A stretch of 64,000 nt of DNA from Ancylothrix sp036704045 (GCA_036704045.1 DATNQM010000051.1:1-64000), one strand, 5' to 3'; numbered from the stretch's first letter, positions 9,672 to 18,420 are shown. Notes: generated by a model from the sequence alone, not told the origin. Program-made: numbers and translations.

Positions 9672-9942
9672 ACAACTCAGTTAAAAAATAAAAATCATCA
9701 ATAGACATCGGCACTTGTGTAATTATTTTACCATTTCACCCGGCAACCGATTTCTCGTTGAATTCCCTTAATTTTCAACCAAGCGCCCACAGTTGGGCTA
9801 TCCACCATAAGATAGATTTACACCCAAATTGCCATAAAATAAAAACCTAATTTCTTCAAAAAGCTGATTTCTAAGTTTCTTATATTTTTTCAATATTTCT
9901 CTTACCCTACAGCCCTTAAGGCCCACATTATTCCTAATTTAA

Positions 9943-10608
9943 TCAAGGATGAACCTGACTTAAAATCACCCGCAAACGATCATAATCATCCTTCAGCAAC
10001 ACACTCAACATCCGCCCCACCTTAATCAACCATTCTCTGTCGGCTTTTCGTAACTGATAAATATCACGAATAGCCGCCGCCGTTAGCGCCTCCACCGGCG
10101 CGCCCTTAACTTCCAACAAAGTCCGCAGAAAATCTAACCCCTCACTAAAATGCACAACTTCTGCCGGTTCACAGCGATAAACACTCGCATGAATTTGTGG
10201 CGGACGTGGTGGAATATATTGGAAAACTGGACTTGGTTTTTTGCCCCCATTTCTCGCGAAAATCGGCGGTGAAAAACCCACAATAGCCGCCCGAAATTCT
10301 GTTTTTAACATCGCAAAAATCTGTGGTTGTTCTTCCCTCAAACCCTGCAAAGACAAACCTAAAGCTCTTGCTCTATGCACCGAATCAATAGGGGCTGTTG
10401 TCCCATGATAAACTACCGAATAAATTAAATTTCCTGACTCCTCATCCATCGCCTTTACCCAACTGCCAAAAGCCGGCATCGGCGGAAAATTTAAATCCTC
10501 CGGTTCCAAACACTGCGCCAAAAATTCCGTCGTCGAAGTTTCAATCACCTCAGCAAAATGATCAGGGTGACGATTTTCAGAACTAAATTGTTGGAGAGGA
10601 AGTCTCAT
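9943..10608 (-). CDS. HAS-barrel-type conserved cyanobacterial protein
   Basis: A 221-residue soluble protein that resembles the cyanobacterial HAS-barrel (HerA-ATP synthase barrel) family. The N-terminal half (FAEVIETSTTEFLAQCLEP, then FGSWVKAMDEESGNLIYSVV) has the small beta-barrel character of that domain, and the C-terminal half is helical. No HerA or ATP synthase catalytic subunit is attached, so a catalytic role is not implied. It lies upstream of the antiporter on the same strand, with a 271-bp gap and probably separate transcription. Function is unknown. Confidence 0.65.
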   Translation of the reverse strand: MRLPLQQFSSENRHPDHFAEVIETSTTEFLAQCLEPEDLNFPPMPAFGSWVKAMDEESGNLIYSVVYHGTTAPIDSVHRARALGLSLQGLREEQPQIFAMLKTEFRAAIVGFSPPIFARNGGKKPSPVFQYIPPRPPQIHASVYRCEPAEVVHFSEGLDFLRTLLEVKGAPVEALTAAAIRDIYQLRKADREWLIKVGRMLSVLLKDDYDRLRVILSQVHP

Positions 10609-10638
10609 ATATCTTCTTAATTCCTAATATTTAGTAAA

Positions 10639-10703
10639 CATTGGGCAATGGTCATTGAGATTTTTTTAAACTGATTCTAAACATCAATGACCATTGCCCA
10701 ATG
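10639..10703. repeat. 20-bp perfect inverted repeat, likely ndhS terminator
   Basis: CATTGGGCAATGGTCATTGA (10639-10658) and its exact reverse complement (10684-10703) flank a 25-nt loop with a T-run. It begins 7 bases past the ndhS stop on the minus strand. The sequence is built from CAATGGTCATTG-like words typical of short cyanobacterial repeats, so it may be both a repeat and a terminator. Confidence 0.6.
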
Positions 10704-10710
10704 AACAATC

Positions 10711-10908
10711 TTATTTTCCTTTACCGCGACCGGCAGTAGCATCTACCACTTCTAATTCTGAAAGGCGAAAAGTAATTAATTTATCCCAATTTCCACCTTC
10801 AAACAACACAGCCGCATTCCCATCAGTCACCCGTTGAACTTGTCCTTGAAAATTGTAATAAGTATCATCAGGATTTTTTACACGAACTGCTGAACCTGGG
10901 AAAATCAT
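10711..10908 (-). CDS. ndhS: NAD(P)H dehydrogenase (NDH-1) subunit S
   Basis: A 65-residue subunit of the cyanobacterial/chloroplast NDH-1 complex with an SH3-like fold, which forms part of the ferredoxin-docking site for cyclic electron flow. The sequence matches the family closely over its whole length, with the characteristic MIFPGSAVRVKN start and the GNWDKLITFRLSELE segment. The C-terminal tail (GRGKGK) is basic. The ATG at 10908 fits the usual length. It stands as a single gene between mrp and the HAS-barrel gene, with a stem-loop directly behind it. Confidence 0.92.
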   Translation of the reverse strand: MIFPGSAVRVKNPDDTYYNFQGQVQRVTDGNAAVLFEGGNWDKLITFRLSELEVVDATAGRGKGK

Positions 10909-11070
10909 ATTTTTTAACCCCTAAATTTTCTTTTCCTAGCTTATACCATTTTAGATTTTAGATTAAAAACTTTAGATAATAATTTTTCGCTTTTTCAAAC
11001 TCCTAAAATGTATTCTCTAGTGCAAACTCCTAACCTTTCCTCCATTAAACCATTGGCTAATAATCCTAAT

Positions 11071-11130
11071 TGTAGGGGTACGCCCTGTATCCACCCAGCA
11101 TAGGGCAACCACAGGCGAATTACCCCTACA
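11071..11130. repeat. Dispersed GTAGGGG hairpin repeat, copy 1 (minus orientation)
   Basis: TGTAGGGGTA (11071-11080) and TACCCCTACA (11121-11130) are exact inverted arms enclosing CGCCCTGT / ACAGGCG. Read on the minus strand it shares the order GTAGGGGYAATT, CCTGTGG, TTGCCC with a copy at 61366-61393. It lies just past the mrp gene. Confidence 0.6.
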
Positions 11131-11184
11131 AGTATCTTCTTAGCCCCATTTCGTTAAAAACCGGCATTGAGGCTGCCTATATCC

Positions 11185-12255
11185 TTAAGCCAAAGCCGCC
11201 ATCGAAACCTTACCAGCAATGCGTTGGGCAATATCCCGTAAAGCCTTTGCGGAAGCGGAGTCTGGTTCACCAATCACCACCGGCACCCCAACATCCCCAC
11301 CCTCGCGTAAGTGAATTTCAATCGGCACACAACCAAGCATCGGCACACCCAACTCTTTAGCTGTTTTTTCACCACCACCAGACCCAAAAATATCATAATG
11401 TCGGTCGGGCATATCAGGTGGAATAAAATAACTCATATTTTCCACAATTCCCAACACCGGCACCTTCAATTGTTGGAACATTTTTAAACCCTTACGAGAA
11501 TCAAGAAGTGCCACCGTTTGAGGAGTGGTAACAATTACCGCCCCAGCCATTGGCACCGCCTGACACAAAGTTAATTGAGCATCTCCCGTACCCGGCGGCA
11601 TATCGACAATTAAATAATCTAAATCTCCCCAAGTTACTTGATAAAGAAATTGACGAATAATGCCATTTAACATTGGGCCCCGCCAAATTACCGGCTGGTC
11701 TTTATCAATTAAAAAACCCATCGAAACCATTTTTACACCATAGTTAAAAGCTGGTTCAATAATTTCTCCTTGAGGCCCATTTGTAATTGTTAATTTTGCA
11801 TTATCCAGACCCAACATTGTTGGTACATTGGGGCCATAAATATCAGCATCAATCATGCCAACTTTTGCACCGGCAGCAGCCAAAGAAACTGCTACATTTA
11901 CAGCTACGGTACTTTTACCAACGCCACCTTTACCACTAGAAATTGCCAGAATATTTTTTACTCCAGCAATACCCTGCCGGTCGGGCAAACTTTTTTGTTG
12001 AGGTGTTTCTGCCGTTACATCTACAACCACATCAACAACACCAGGTAATTGTTTAACAGCCCTTTCACAGTCTTCGACAATAAACTGTCTTAACGGGCAA
12101 GCAGGTGTTGTCAACACCAGAGTAAAACTGACCTGACTGCCCGCAATTTTGACATTACGGATCATATTTAATTCGACCAAACTTTTACGAAGTTCGGGGT
12201 CTTGGACGGGGCGCAGCACTTCTAATACTGCACTAGAATCTAGCACCTGAGACAT
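11185..12255 (-). CDS. mrp: Mrp/NBP35-family P-loop ATPase, Fe-S cluster carrier
   Basis: Scaffold or carrier ATPase for iron-sulfur cluster delivery, 356 residues. Residues 1-80 form a MIP18/DUF59 domain (VQDPELRKSLVELNMIRNV, with a TTPACPL segment). The deviant Walker A motif GKGGVGKST lies at 108-116, and VDMPPGTGDAQ marks the switch region. The C-terminal ENMSY segment runs into FIPPDMPDRHYDIFG, so the CxxC pair that binds the bridging cluster in many ApbC/Nbp35 proteins is absent. To my knowledge this is also the pattern in other cyanobacterial Mrp proteins. The ATG at 12255 gives the usual length. Confidence 0.9.
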   Translation of the reverse strand: MSQVLDSSAVLEVLRPVQDPELRKSLVELNMIRNVKIAGSQVSFTLVLTTPACPLRQFIVEDCERAVKQLPGVVDVVVDVTAETPQQKSLPDRQGIAGVKNILAISSGKGGVGKSTVAVNVAVSLAAAGAKVGMIDADIYGPNVPTMLGLDNAKLTITNGPQGEIIEPAFNYGVKMVSMGFLIDKDQPVIWRGPMLNGIIRQFLYQVTWGDLDYLIVDMPPGTGDAQLTLCQAVPMAGAVIVTTPQTVALLDSRKGLKMFQQLKVPVLGIVENMSYFIPPDMPDRHYDIFGSGGGEKTAKELGVPMLGCVPIEIHLREGGDVGVPVVIGEPDSASAKALRDIAQRIAGKVSMAALA

Positions 12256-12521
12256 GGGGCGTTTTTCTCCACTCTAAGCAGATCGGGGCTAATATTTTTG
12301 CCTTTGTTCTTAATGGATCTTAACCTTAGTCTTACTCAGTTCAGCGTTTCCCTTTAGGCATCTTGTAGTAGTGTTGGTAAATGAGAGCCAAAGTAACTGC
12401 AATTTTGTTTATAAAACACCTACAAAGTTGCTAAACTTCCTTCTCATTATCCGTTGCAGCAAAGCGTTTTGCGTTTGTTTTTGCAACTATCCATTCTGCA
12501 ATACAAAAATTTTTTCACTTT

Positions 12522-13562
12522 ATGACTGTTTCAATAACTTCTGAGGCGATTACATCTCCGTCCTTGCCAGGAAAAGACTCTCGTGAAAGAGTCAGCCAGT
12601 TTATGAAACAACTGCAAGACGAAATTTGCAAAGGATTAGAGGAGTTAGACGGTAAGAGCAAGTTTATAGAGGACTCGTGGGAACGACCCGAAGGTGGCGG
12701 CGGACGCTCTCGTGTGATGCGTGAAGGAGGAGTATTTGAACAAGGTGGTGTTAACTTTTCGGAAGTTTGGGGAACTCAACTACCACCATCAATTTTGACA
12801 CAACGCCCGGAAGCAGCCGGTCATGGATTTTATGCCACCGGCACATCAATGGTTTTACACCCCCGCAATCCCTACATCCCTACTGTACACCTCAACTATC
12901 GTTACTTTGAAGCAGGGCCGGTTTGGTGGTTTGGCGGCGGCGCAGACTTAACCCCCTATTATGCTTTTGCTGAAGATGCAGCCCATTTTCATACAACCTT
13001 CAAAAAAGCTTGCGATAATCATCACAGCGAATACTATCCAGTCTTTAAAAAATGGTGTGATGAATATTTTTATCTAAAACACCGCAACGAAACTCGTGGT
13101 ATTGGCGGCATCTTTTTTGACTATCAAGACGGTTTTGGTGAGCTTTATCGTGGCCCCGATCAAAAGGGCCCAGCAGCCACCTACAGCCGCGAAATTGGCA
13201 GCCCTAACCCCCGTAATTGGGAAGACTTATTTGCATTTATCCAAGACTGCGGAAGGTCATTTTTACCAGCGTACCAGCCCATCGTTGAACGTCGCCGGCA
13301 AATGGAATATGGCGAACAACAGCGCAATTTCCAACTTTATCGTCGAGGCCGGTATGTTGAGTTTAACTTGGTTTATGACCGAGGCACAATTTTTGGCCTA
13401 CAAACCAATGGCCGCACCGAATCCATCTTAATGTCTTTACCTCCTCTAGTGCGTTGGGAATACGGCTACCAGCCTCAACCCAATACCCCGGAAGCAGAAC
13501 TGTACAACACTTTCCTTAAACCTCAAGATTGGGCAAACTGGACAGCCTCTCACCACAGTTAG
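12522..13562 (+). CDS. hemF: Oxygen-dependent coproporphyrinogen III oxidase
   Basis: Converts coproporphyrinogen III to protoporphyrinogen IX using O2, feeding heme, chlorophyll and bilin synthesis. The protein has 346 residues, the normal length. Family-typical segments are present: RPEGGGGRSRVMREGGVFEQ, GVNFSEVWG, PTVHLNYRYFE, WWFGGGADLTPYY, GIGGIFFDY and the C-terminal RWEYGY. The ATG at 12522 begins MTVSITSEAI, an N-terminal extension before the conserved core. It diverges from mrp across 266 bp, which must contain both promoters. A hairpin at 13621-13653 closes the gene. Confidence 0.96.
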   Translation: MTVSITSEAITSPSLPGKDSRERVSQFMKQLQDEICKGLEELDGKSKFIEDSWERPEGGGGRSRVMREGGVFEQGGVNFSEVWGTQLPPSILTQRPEAAGHGFYATGTSMVLHPRNPYIPTVHLNYRYFEAGPVWWFGGGADLTPYYAFAEDAAHFHTTFKKACDNHHSEYYPVFKKWCDEYFYLKHRNETRGIGGIFFDYQDGFGELYRGPDQKGPAATYSREIGSPNPRNWEDLFAFIQDCGRSFLPAYQPIVERRRQMEYGEQQRNFQLYRRGRYVEFNLVYDRGTIFGLQTNGRTESILMSLPPLVRWEYGYQPQPNTPEAELYNTFLKPQDWANWTASHHS

Positions 13563-13620
13563 GCCCTTTTGTCACCGGTTGTGCAAATCGCTACCAAGAA
13601 GGAAAAAGTTATAACAGTTT

Positions 13621-13653
13621 TTTGAGGATTCGCTACCCATAGGAATCCTCAAA
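13621..13653 (+). terminator. Hairpin after hemF
   Basis: Perfect 11-bp stem TTTGAGGATTC / GAATCCTCAAA with an 11-nt loop, 59 bases past the hemF stop. The 3' flank is A/T-rich without a long T-run. Confidence 0.55.
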
Positions 13654-13777
13654 TTAATATTTGGCTGTTGGATTTCGCTACATTAAGATGTAAAAAGTTG
13701 TCGGTTTCGTTTACAGTTATAAGCGCGATCTGTTGCCAGATCGGCTTCAAAGTCTATCCGAAGCGAGGGGAGGGTTC

Positions 13778-14140
13778 GTGATTCATATAGAGCAAAAAAC
13801 CCACACAACCCAAGACGGCACAACGGTTATTGTCTTAGCACCCACTGGGCGCTTAGACATTACCACAGCTTGGCAATTTCGCTTAAAGTTGCAAGAGTGT
13901 ATTTCCAAGCTTAGCCGCCATATCGTTGTGAATCTGGGTCAAGTGAATTTTATCGATAGTTCTGGCCTTACTTCACTGGTGGCCGGTATGCGAGATGCAG
14001 ATAAGGTTAAAGGCAGTTTCCGCATTTGCAATGTCCATCCAGAAGCCAAACTGGTGTTTGAAGTCACCATGATGGATTCTGTGTTTGAGATTTTTGAAAC
14101 TGAGGAGGAGGCTTTAGAGGGTGTCCCTCGTGCAAGTTAA
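13778..14140 (+). CDS. STAS-domain protein, anti-sigma factor antagonist-like
   Basis: A single STAS domain of about 120 residues, as in SpoIIAA/RsbV antagonists that bind anti-sigma or kinase partners. The phosphorylatable serine segment is clear (VNFIDSSGLTSLV). I place the start at the GTG at 13778, giving MIHIEQKTHTTQ, because AGGGGAGGG lies directly before it. An upstream ATG at 13733 in the same frame would add 15 residues of poor character and span the ribosome binding site. No partner kinase or phosphatase is encoded next to it. Confidence 0.85.
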   Translation: MIHIEQKTHTTQDGTTVIVLAPTGRLDITTAWQFRLKLQECISKLSRHIVVNLGQVNFIDSSGLTSLVAGMRDADKVKGSFRICNVHPEAKLVFEVTMMDSVFEIFETEEEALEGVPRAS

Positions 14141-14216
14141 TCTCCCCCTTTTCCTACTCTCGTTTTCGCATTGACGTCAAGGATCAAACCAGAAATGCTT
14201 GTTTTTTTAGGGGCCC

Positions 14217-14840
14217 TCAAGACTTTTCTATGGGTAGCTCACCTGAAAAATCCTGGCGCTTGGCAAATCGAAAGGGGCCAAAGAGTGCGCCCCAAAGCGC
14301 TTTGCCTGTGGCTGGGTCTATTCCTTTGTCATACACCAGTAATTGAGCCGGTGTTACCTCAAAGCCGAGGGACACTTGGCGGGTTTTTTCTTGATATGTA
14401 AAGCAGCAACGCGCATCGGGCCTTAAGGTGGCCTGAAATTGATACTCTCCCGCTTTTAACGGTTCTTGAGTAACGTTGAGGGTACACCCAGGCAAAAATT
14501 CCATGTCATCGGGTGTCAACCGGCTTAGCAATTCGGGGTTAGCGCCAGCCCCCCGAAACTCGGCCGGGTTTTTGAGCATATAGTATTGCACCTGTACACC
14601 TCCATTTTCTGAAGGCCCTATTTCTAATATTCTCTGCCGGTAAATTTTATCCAGGGAGACAATATTTGCCTGTTCTGCAAATAAAATCAGGCTATCTGGG
14701 GAAAATAGCTGCACCGGTAGCGGTCTTTTCCATAACCGTAGGTGAACATACCAGGCCGGTTCAGCCATTGCTTGAGCTTGGTTGTCAAATTCGCCAGCTA
14801 AGTAGCCAGCTAAAGTTTTTATTTCAGCAGATACACTCAT
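14217..14840 (-). CDS. CpcT/CpeT-family phycobiliprotein chromophore lyase
   Basis: Bilin lyase of the T type, which attaches phycocyanobilin or phycoerythrobilin to a beta-subunit cysteine of a phycobiliprotein. The 207-residue protein has the family pattern: LAGYLAGEFDNQAQA near the start, then WYVHLRLWKRPLP, FAEQAN, and the later GCTL and LVYDKGIDPATGKALWG segments. Substrate (phycocyanin or phycoerythrin) cannot be told from sequence, so no symbol is given. It diverges from thf1 and lies 23 kb from the CpcS-type lyase in this window. The ATG at 14840 gives MSVSAEIKTLAGY. Confidence 0.85.
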   Translation of the reverse strand: MSVSAEIKTLAGYLAGEFDNQAQAMAEPAWYVHLRLWKRPLPVQLFSPDSLILFAEQANIVSLDKIYRQRILEIGPSENGGVQVQYYMLKNPAEFRGAGANPELLSRLTPDDMEFLPGCTLNVTQEPLKAGEYQFQATLRPDARCCFTYQEKTRQVSLGFEVTPAQLLVYDKGIDPATGKALWGALFGPFRFAKRQDFSGELPIEKS

Positions 14841-15146
14841 CAGAATTTAGATCCAAAAAATTTGAAAATTAGATTTCAATTATAACCTTGCAAGTATAAC
14901 GCAAAAATTAAAATCAAATTGTGTGGAAATACTCTAAAGAATAAGAAATATATGTACTATAAATAATTTTTATATTTTTAAATTTGCATGATAATAATGG
15001 CAAAGTCTAGCTAAACAGCGGTCTAACTAAACCACAAAAAACCATCTAAAAATAGGGTAGATTCCATCATCTGATCCCCAAGAGCCTTGGCAAAGGTATC
15101 ATTCGAGGTAGAAAATAAAAATACCTTACCCTTGTAGTGTTTTAGC
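14841..15146. other. 306-bp divergent intergenic region
   Basis: Separates the CpcT-like lyase gene (minus) from thf1 (plus) and must carry both promoters. It is AT-rich, and I could not pick a promoter pair or ORF with confidence. Confidence 0.4.
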
Positions 15147-15848
15147 GTGAACAACGTCCGCACCGTCTCAGATACCAAGCGAGCTTTCTATACCATTCAT
15201 ACCCGCCCTATCAACTCGATCTACCGGCGGGTGGTCGAAGAGTTAATGGTAGAAATGCACTTGCTTTCCGTTAACGTAGAGTTTAACTACGATCCAATCT
15301 ATGCGCTGGGAATCGTTACCAGTTTTGACCGCTTTATGCAAGGGTATGTCCCCGAACAAGATAAGCAGTCAATCTTTAACGCCCTGTGTAAAGCCCTAGA
15401 AGAAGATCCCCAAAAATATCGGCACGACGCAGGGCGCTTAGAAGCCTTTGCCAAAAACACCTCCCTAGAAGAAATTATTGGTTGGTTGAGCCAAACCAAC
15501 GTCCCGCCAAGTGCCGGGGAACTACAACCGCAGATAGAAGCCATTGCCAATAATTCTCGCTTTAAGTACAGCCGACTATTTGCCATTGGTTTGTTTACCC
15601 TTTTGGAAATGGGTAGCGCTGATTTAATGAAAGACGAAAAGCAGCGCCTAGAGGTATTGCAAAAAATTTGCCCCACCCTCCATCTACCCGAAGACAAACT
15701 GCAAAAAGACCTTGATCTGTACCGCAGTAATTTAGAAAAAATGGCTCAGGCGCGAATTGTTTTAGAAGACACCCTCAAAGCAGATCGCAAAAAACGTGAA
15801 CAGCGGGCACAAGCGGTTGGCACAACTCCACCAACTTCTCCCGAATAG
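15147..15848 (+). CDS. thf1: Thylakoid formation / photosystem II biogenesis protein Thf1 (Psb29)
   Basis: A 233-residue helical protein of the Thf1/Psb29 family, which associates with FtsH complexes and supports photosystem II repair and thylakoid formation. The family pattern is clear from the start: VSDTKRAFYTIHTRPINSIY, VEELMVEMHLLSVN, then YDPIYALGIVTSFDRFMQGY. The C-terminal third is a charged helix of coiled-coil character (ARIVLEDTLKADRKKREQRA). Translation starts at a GTG at 15147, which gives the usual N-terminus. It is a single gene, followed by an imperfect inverted repeat. Confidence 0.95.
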   Translation: MNNVRTVSDTKRAFYTIHTRPINSIYRRVVEELMVEMHLLSVNVEFNYDPIYALGIVTSFDRFMQGYVPEQDKQSIFNALCKALEEDPQKYRHDAGRLEAFAKNTSLEEIIGWLSQTNVPPSAGELQPQIEAIANNSRFKYSRLFAIGLFTLLEMGSADLMKDEKQRLEVLQKICPTLHLPEDKLQKDLDLYRSNLEKMAQARIVLEDTLKADRKKREQRAQAVGTTPPTSPE

Positions 15849-15870
15849 GAAACTTTAAAAGGCTGCATTT

Positions 15871-15928
15871 CTTAGGGGTTAGTTGTTATTATAAAAGCCA
15901 TAATAATGATTAACAACTGACCCTTAAG
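15871..15928. repeat. Imperfect inverted repeat after thf1
   Basis: CTTAGGGGTTAGTTGTT (15871-15887) pairs with AACAACTGACCCTTAAG (15912-15928) with two mismatches. The loop is 24 nt. It may terminate thf1; its word content resembles short dispersed repeats. Confidence 0.5.
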
Positions 15929-15949
15929 AGCTTAATATTTTAGATTTAT

Positions 15950-16327
15950 ATGGTTTTTCAATGTGACGCAGCCTTTGTTACTCTGGCCGGTGCTAACAGT
16001 CAAGTTTTAGTAGAATTTTACCGGCAGCTTTTTGGAATCGAACCCCAGCCAAATATTCCAAATGTGTACAGCGAGTTTCAGATTTCGGGGCTGCGATTAG
16101 GAATTTTTACACCCAAAAAAAGCAACGAAAAAGAATTTAGCAATCAAGCAAAAACCGGCCTAAGTTTGTGTTTACAAGTAAACGATTTAGAAGCCGCGAT
16201 CAGCCACTTACACAGCCTTGGTTATCCGCCCCCTGGTGACATTTTAACAGCATCTCATGGGCGAGAAATTTATGCTTATGACCCAGCAGGCAATCGCTTA
16301 ATTCTGTATCAGCCTTATTCATCTTAG
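15950..16327 (+). CDS. VOC/glyoxalase-family protein
   Basis: A 125-residue vicinal-oxygen-chelate fold protein. Two beta-alpha-beta-beta-beta halves are visible: AFVTLAGANSQVLVEFYRQLFGIEP in the first and SLCLQVNDLEAAISHLHSLGYPP in the second. The ending is typical of the family (REIYAYDPAGNRLILYQP). Metal-ligand residues are not fully conserved with glyoxalase I, so lyase, dioxygenase or binding roles are all possible. It stands alone between thf1 and a convergent membrane-protein gene only 6 bases away. Confidence 0.75.
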   Translation: MVFQCDAAFVTLAGANSQVLVEFYRQLFGIEPQPNIPNVYSEFQISGLRLGIFTPKKSNEKEFSNQAKTGLSLCLQVNDLEAAISHLHSLGYPPPGDILTASHGREIYAYDPAGNRLILYQPYSS

Positions 16328-16333
16328 CAACAG

Positions 16334-16654
16334 TTAAATTGATGGAGTTGCTGCGGAAATTACTAAATGCCAAATACTAAAAATGGCAAATAATACTGCT
16401 AAGATTAAAGCCAAATTTGCACTGATTTGTCTAGCTCTTGTGGTGGGCACAAGGGATTCTTCTACCCATATTGAAGCAGCAACACCGACAATATAACTGG
16501 CACAGAGGACTAGGTAGGGCCACTGATTTTGATGAAAAAACCAAATGCCAGCTAAAATAAAAGCTAATGACAACATTAGCAGTTCAATAAATTTTGAGGG
16601 ATTTTGCTGGCTTATTAGGGTCAGGGTTTGAGACCAAATTTGCCTAATTCTCAT
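16334..16654 (-). CDS. Small three-helix membrane protein, unknown function
   Basis: I choose the ATG at 16654, giving 106 residues starting MRIRQIWSQ. Three hydrophobic helices follow: FIELLMLSLAFILAGIWFF, WPYLVLCASYIVGVAASIW and LALILAVLFAIFSIWHLVI. The same frame is open to an ATG at 16897, which would overlap the phosphoribosyltransferase gene by 22 bases. The extra 81 residues look non-coding (basic, Pro/Ser-rich, no homology recognised). No good ribosome binding site is seen at either start. It is probably co-transcribed with the phosphoribosyltransferase gene upstream. Confidence 0.6.
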   Translation of the reverse strand: MRIRQIWSQTLTLISQQNPSKFIELLMLSLAFILAGIWFFHQNQWPYLVLCASYIVGVAASIWVEESLVPTTRARQISANLALILAVLFAIFSIWHLVISAATPSI

Positions 16655-16875
16655 GGGAAAAACGGACAGATGTGTTGATGTTTTGTAAATTTTAACATTG
16701 GAGTTCGGATGAATGGGAGAGTTGGTTTTGAGTGGTAATTTTGGATAGGCTTTTCTAAGGAGTGATTTTTTTAGCCCCTCCTTGAGTAGATAAATTCGTT
16801 TTGGGAGATTGCATTGGGGATAGGAAAATGTAGGGGGTAGATAACTTTTGTTTTTAAAAAAATGTAGGAATGGTG

Positions 16876-17559
16876 TTAAGTAAGACCGGCTAACCAAAGG
16901 TTATGATCTTCCAGACAAGCCAGCGCTTGATTCATTTGAACTTGTGGAAATTCTCTATAAAACCGGCTGACGCTAAAAAACGGATCGGGCTTTGCTAGTA
17001 GTAAAATGCCGTCTGCCCACTCGCATAAATTATCATTAATTTCTGCCGGTGCCACCGGGGCGGCGATCCATAAAAGTGCCGGTTTTTGTGCTTTTAATGC
17101 TTTGGCGGCGACGGCTACAGTCATGCCGGTGGCGATGCCATCATCAACTAAAATCACTAAGGCACCTTCGGGGTTAACTGATGGTAAAACCGGTACAAAT
17201 TGCATTAGTTGTGTTTCTGCCTTTTTTTGGGCTTGCTGCAAAGCTGTATCGCGTATTTTTGAGTTGAGTTTGGTAAAAACTCGATTAGACGACCAAACGA
17301 CATCACCGGCAGCCGTACAGGCACCAATGGCTAATTCGGGGTTTTCTGGGCGTGATATTTTTTTTGCCAAAATTACATTCAGGGGGCACCGCAGTCGTCT
17401 AGCCACCGGCACCGCCACCGGCAAGCCACCTCTGGGTAAAGCATAGACAATCGGCTGTACAATTGAAGTCTTATCAAGTTTGTTAAAGGCATCAAACACT
17501 AAATCTGCTAATTGGTTGCCGGCATCCGTCCGGTCGAAAAATAAAGGGATTTCTAACAT
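16876..17559 (-). CDS. Phosphoribosyltransferase-family protein
   Basis: A 227-residue type I PRTase fold protein. The PRPP-binding loop is VILVDDGIATGMTV, with the two acidic residues typical of the family. An upstream PRGGLPVAVPVA segment and a KKISRPENPELAIGA flexible-loop region also match stand-alone PRTase-like proteins. The base substrate is unknown, and such proteins are sometimes fused to hydrolases; no fusion is present here. The ATG at 17559 begins MLEIPLFFDRTDAG. It diverges from the uracil-DNA glycosylase gene. Confidence 0.82.
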   Translation of the reverse strand: MLEIPLFFDRTDAGNQLADLVFDAFNKLDKTSIVQPIVYALPRGGLPVAVPVARRLRCPLNVILAKKISRPENPELAIGACTAAGDVVWSSNRVFTKLNSKIRDTALQQAQKKAETQLMQFVPVLPSVNPEGALVILVDDGIATGMTVAVAAKALKAQKPALLWIAAPVAPAEINDNLCEWADGILLLAKPDPFFSVSRFYREFPQVQMNQALACLEDHNLWLAGLT

Positions 17560-17672
17560 AAAACTAACGGCCCCCTGCTAAGTTTTTTTGTTATTATCGC
17601 GGATTTTGTTTGTACACGTCTTGACAAAAATATAAAAAGTAAAATTAAAAATAGTATTGGTTTTTTACAATC

Positions 17673-18356
17673 ATGTCTGACGAAACACAGTTGACTCTCT
17701 TTGACTTGTTGGCAGAAACTCCATCGAGCTCATCTCAATTCAATTTAATTCCGACTAGTGCCAAAATTCCTATTCCCCCCGGCACCTATAACAGCGTGAC
17801 GGAATTAGCCAAACATTGCAATGAGTGTTACCGTTGCGGACTTGGGGCAAATCGCACTCATGCGGTGGTTGGACGCGGTAATGTTAATGCTAATTTGATG
17901 ATTATTGGTGAGGCGCCGGGGCAGCATGAAGATGAAACGGGTTTACCATTTGTGGGTAGATCGGGTCAACTTTTAGAAAAAATTCTAGCTTCGGTTGGTT
18001 TTAATACTGAGCAAGATGTTTATATTACTAATATTAATCGTTGCCGGCCTCCAGAAAACCGGGTTCCTACTAATGAGGAAATTGCTGCTTGTAAGCCTTA
18101 TTTGTTAGAACAAATTCGTCTTGTTGACCCAAAAGTTATTTTGCTGACGGGGACTACTTCTGTGAAGGCGCTAACGGGTAATAAAACAGCTATTAGTAAA
18201 ATTCGTGGTAGTTGGATTGAGTGGGAAGGCCGGTTATGTATGCCAATTTTTCATCCTTCCTATTTGCTAAGAAACCCTAGTCAAGAAAAGGGCAGTCCTA
18301 AGTGGTTGATGTGGCAAGATATTCAAACGGTTCGCGCCAAATTAGATGAATTTTAG
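17673..18356 (+). CDS. Family 4 uracil-DNA glycosylase with Fe-S cluster
   Basis: Removes uracil from DNA. The 227-residue protein has the family 4 motif GEAPGQHED at 79-87 and four cysteines that fit the [4Fe-4S] ligands (C52 and C55, then C124 and C140). A late HPSYLL segment carries the active-site His. The N-terminus carries QLTLFDLL at residues 6-13, which fits a sliding-clamp-binding consensus (QLxLF). The start is the ATG at 17673. A hairpin follows, and the gene is convergent with the Crp-family regulator. Confidence 0.9.
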   Translation: MSDETQLTLFDLLAETPSSSSQFNLIPTSAKIPIPPGTYNSVTELAKHCNECYRCGLGANRTHAVVGRGNVNANLMIIGEAPGQHEDETGLPFVGRSGQLLEKILASVGFNTEQDVYITNINRCRPPENRVPTNEEIAACKPYLLEQIRLVDPKVILLTGTTSVKALTGNKTAISKIRGSWIEWEGRLCMPIFHPSYLLRNPSQEKGSPKWLMWQDIQTVRAKLDEF

Positions 18357-18367
18357 GTTAGGGTTTG

Positions 18368-18408
18368 GCCCACCGGCATTTGTGGATGTTGATGATGATG
18401 CCGGTGGG
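18368..18408. terminator. GC-rich hairpin between convergent genes
   Basis: CCCACCGGCAT and ATGCCGGTGGG form an 11-bp perfect stem around an 18-nt loop. It sits 12 bases behind the glycosylase stop and 12 bases before the regulator stop on the other strand, so it can serve both. Confidence 0.6.
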
Positions 18409-18420
18409 TGGGCTAAAGAT

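Noticed and set aside
16655..16897. N-terminal extension of the small three-helix membrane protein
   Set aside because: The frame is open but the 81 extra residues look non-coding and overlap the preceding gene; the internal ATG at 16654 gives a compact membrane protein.
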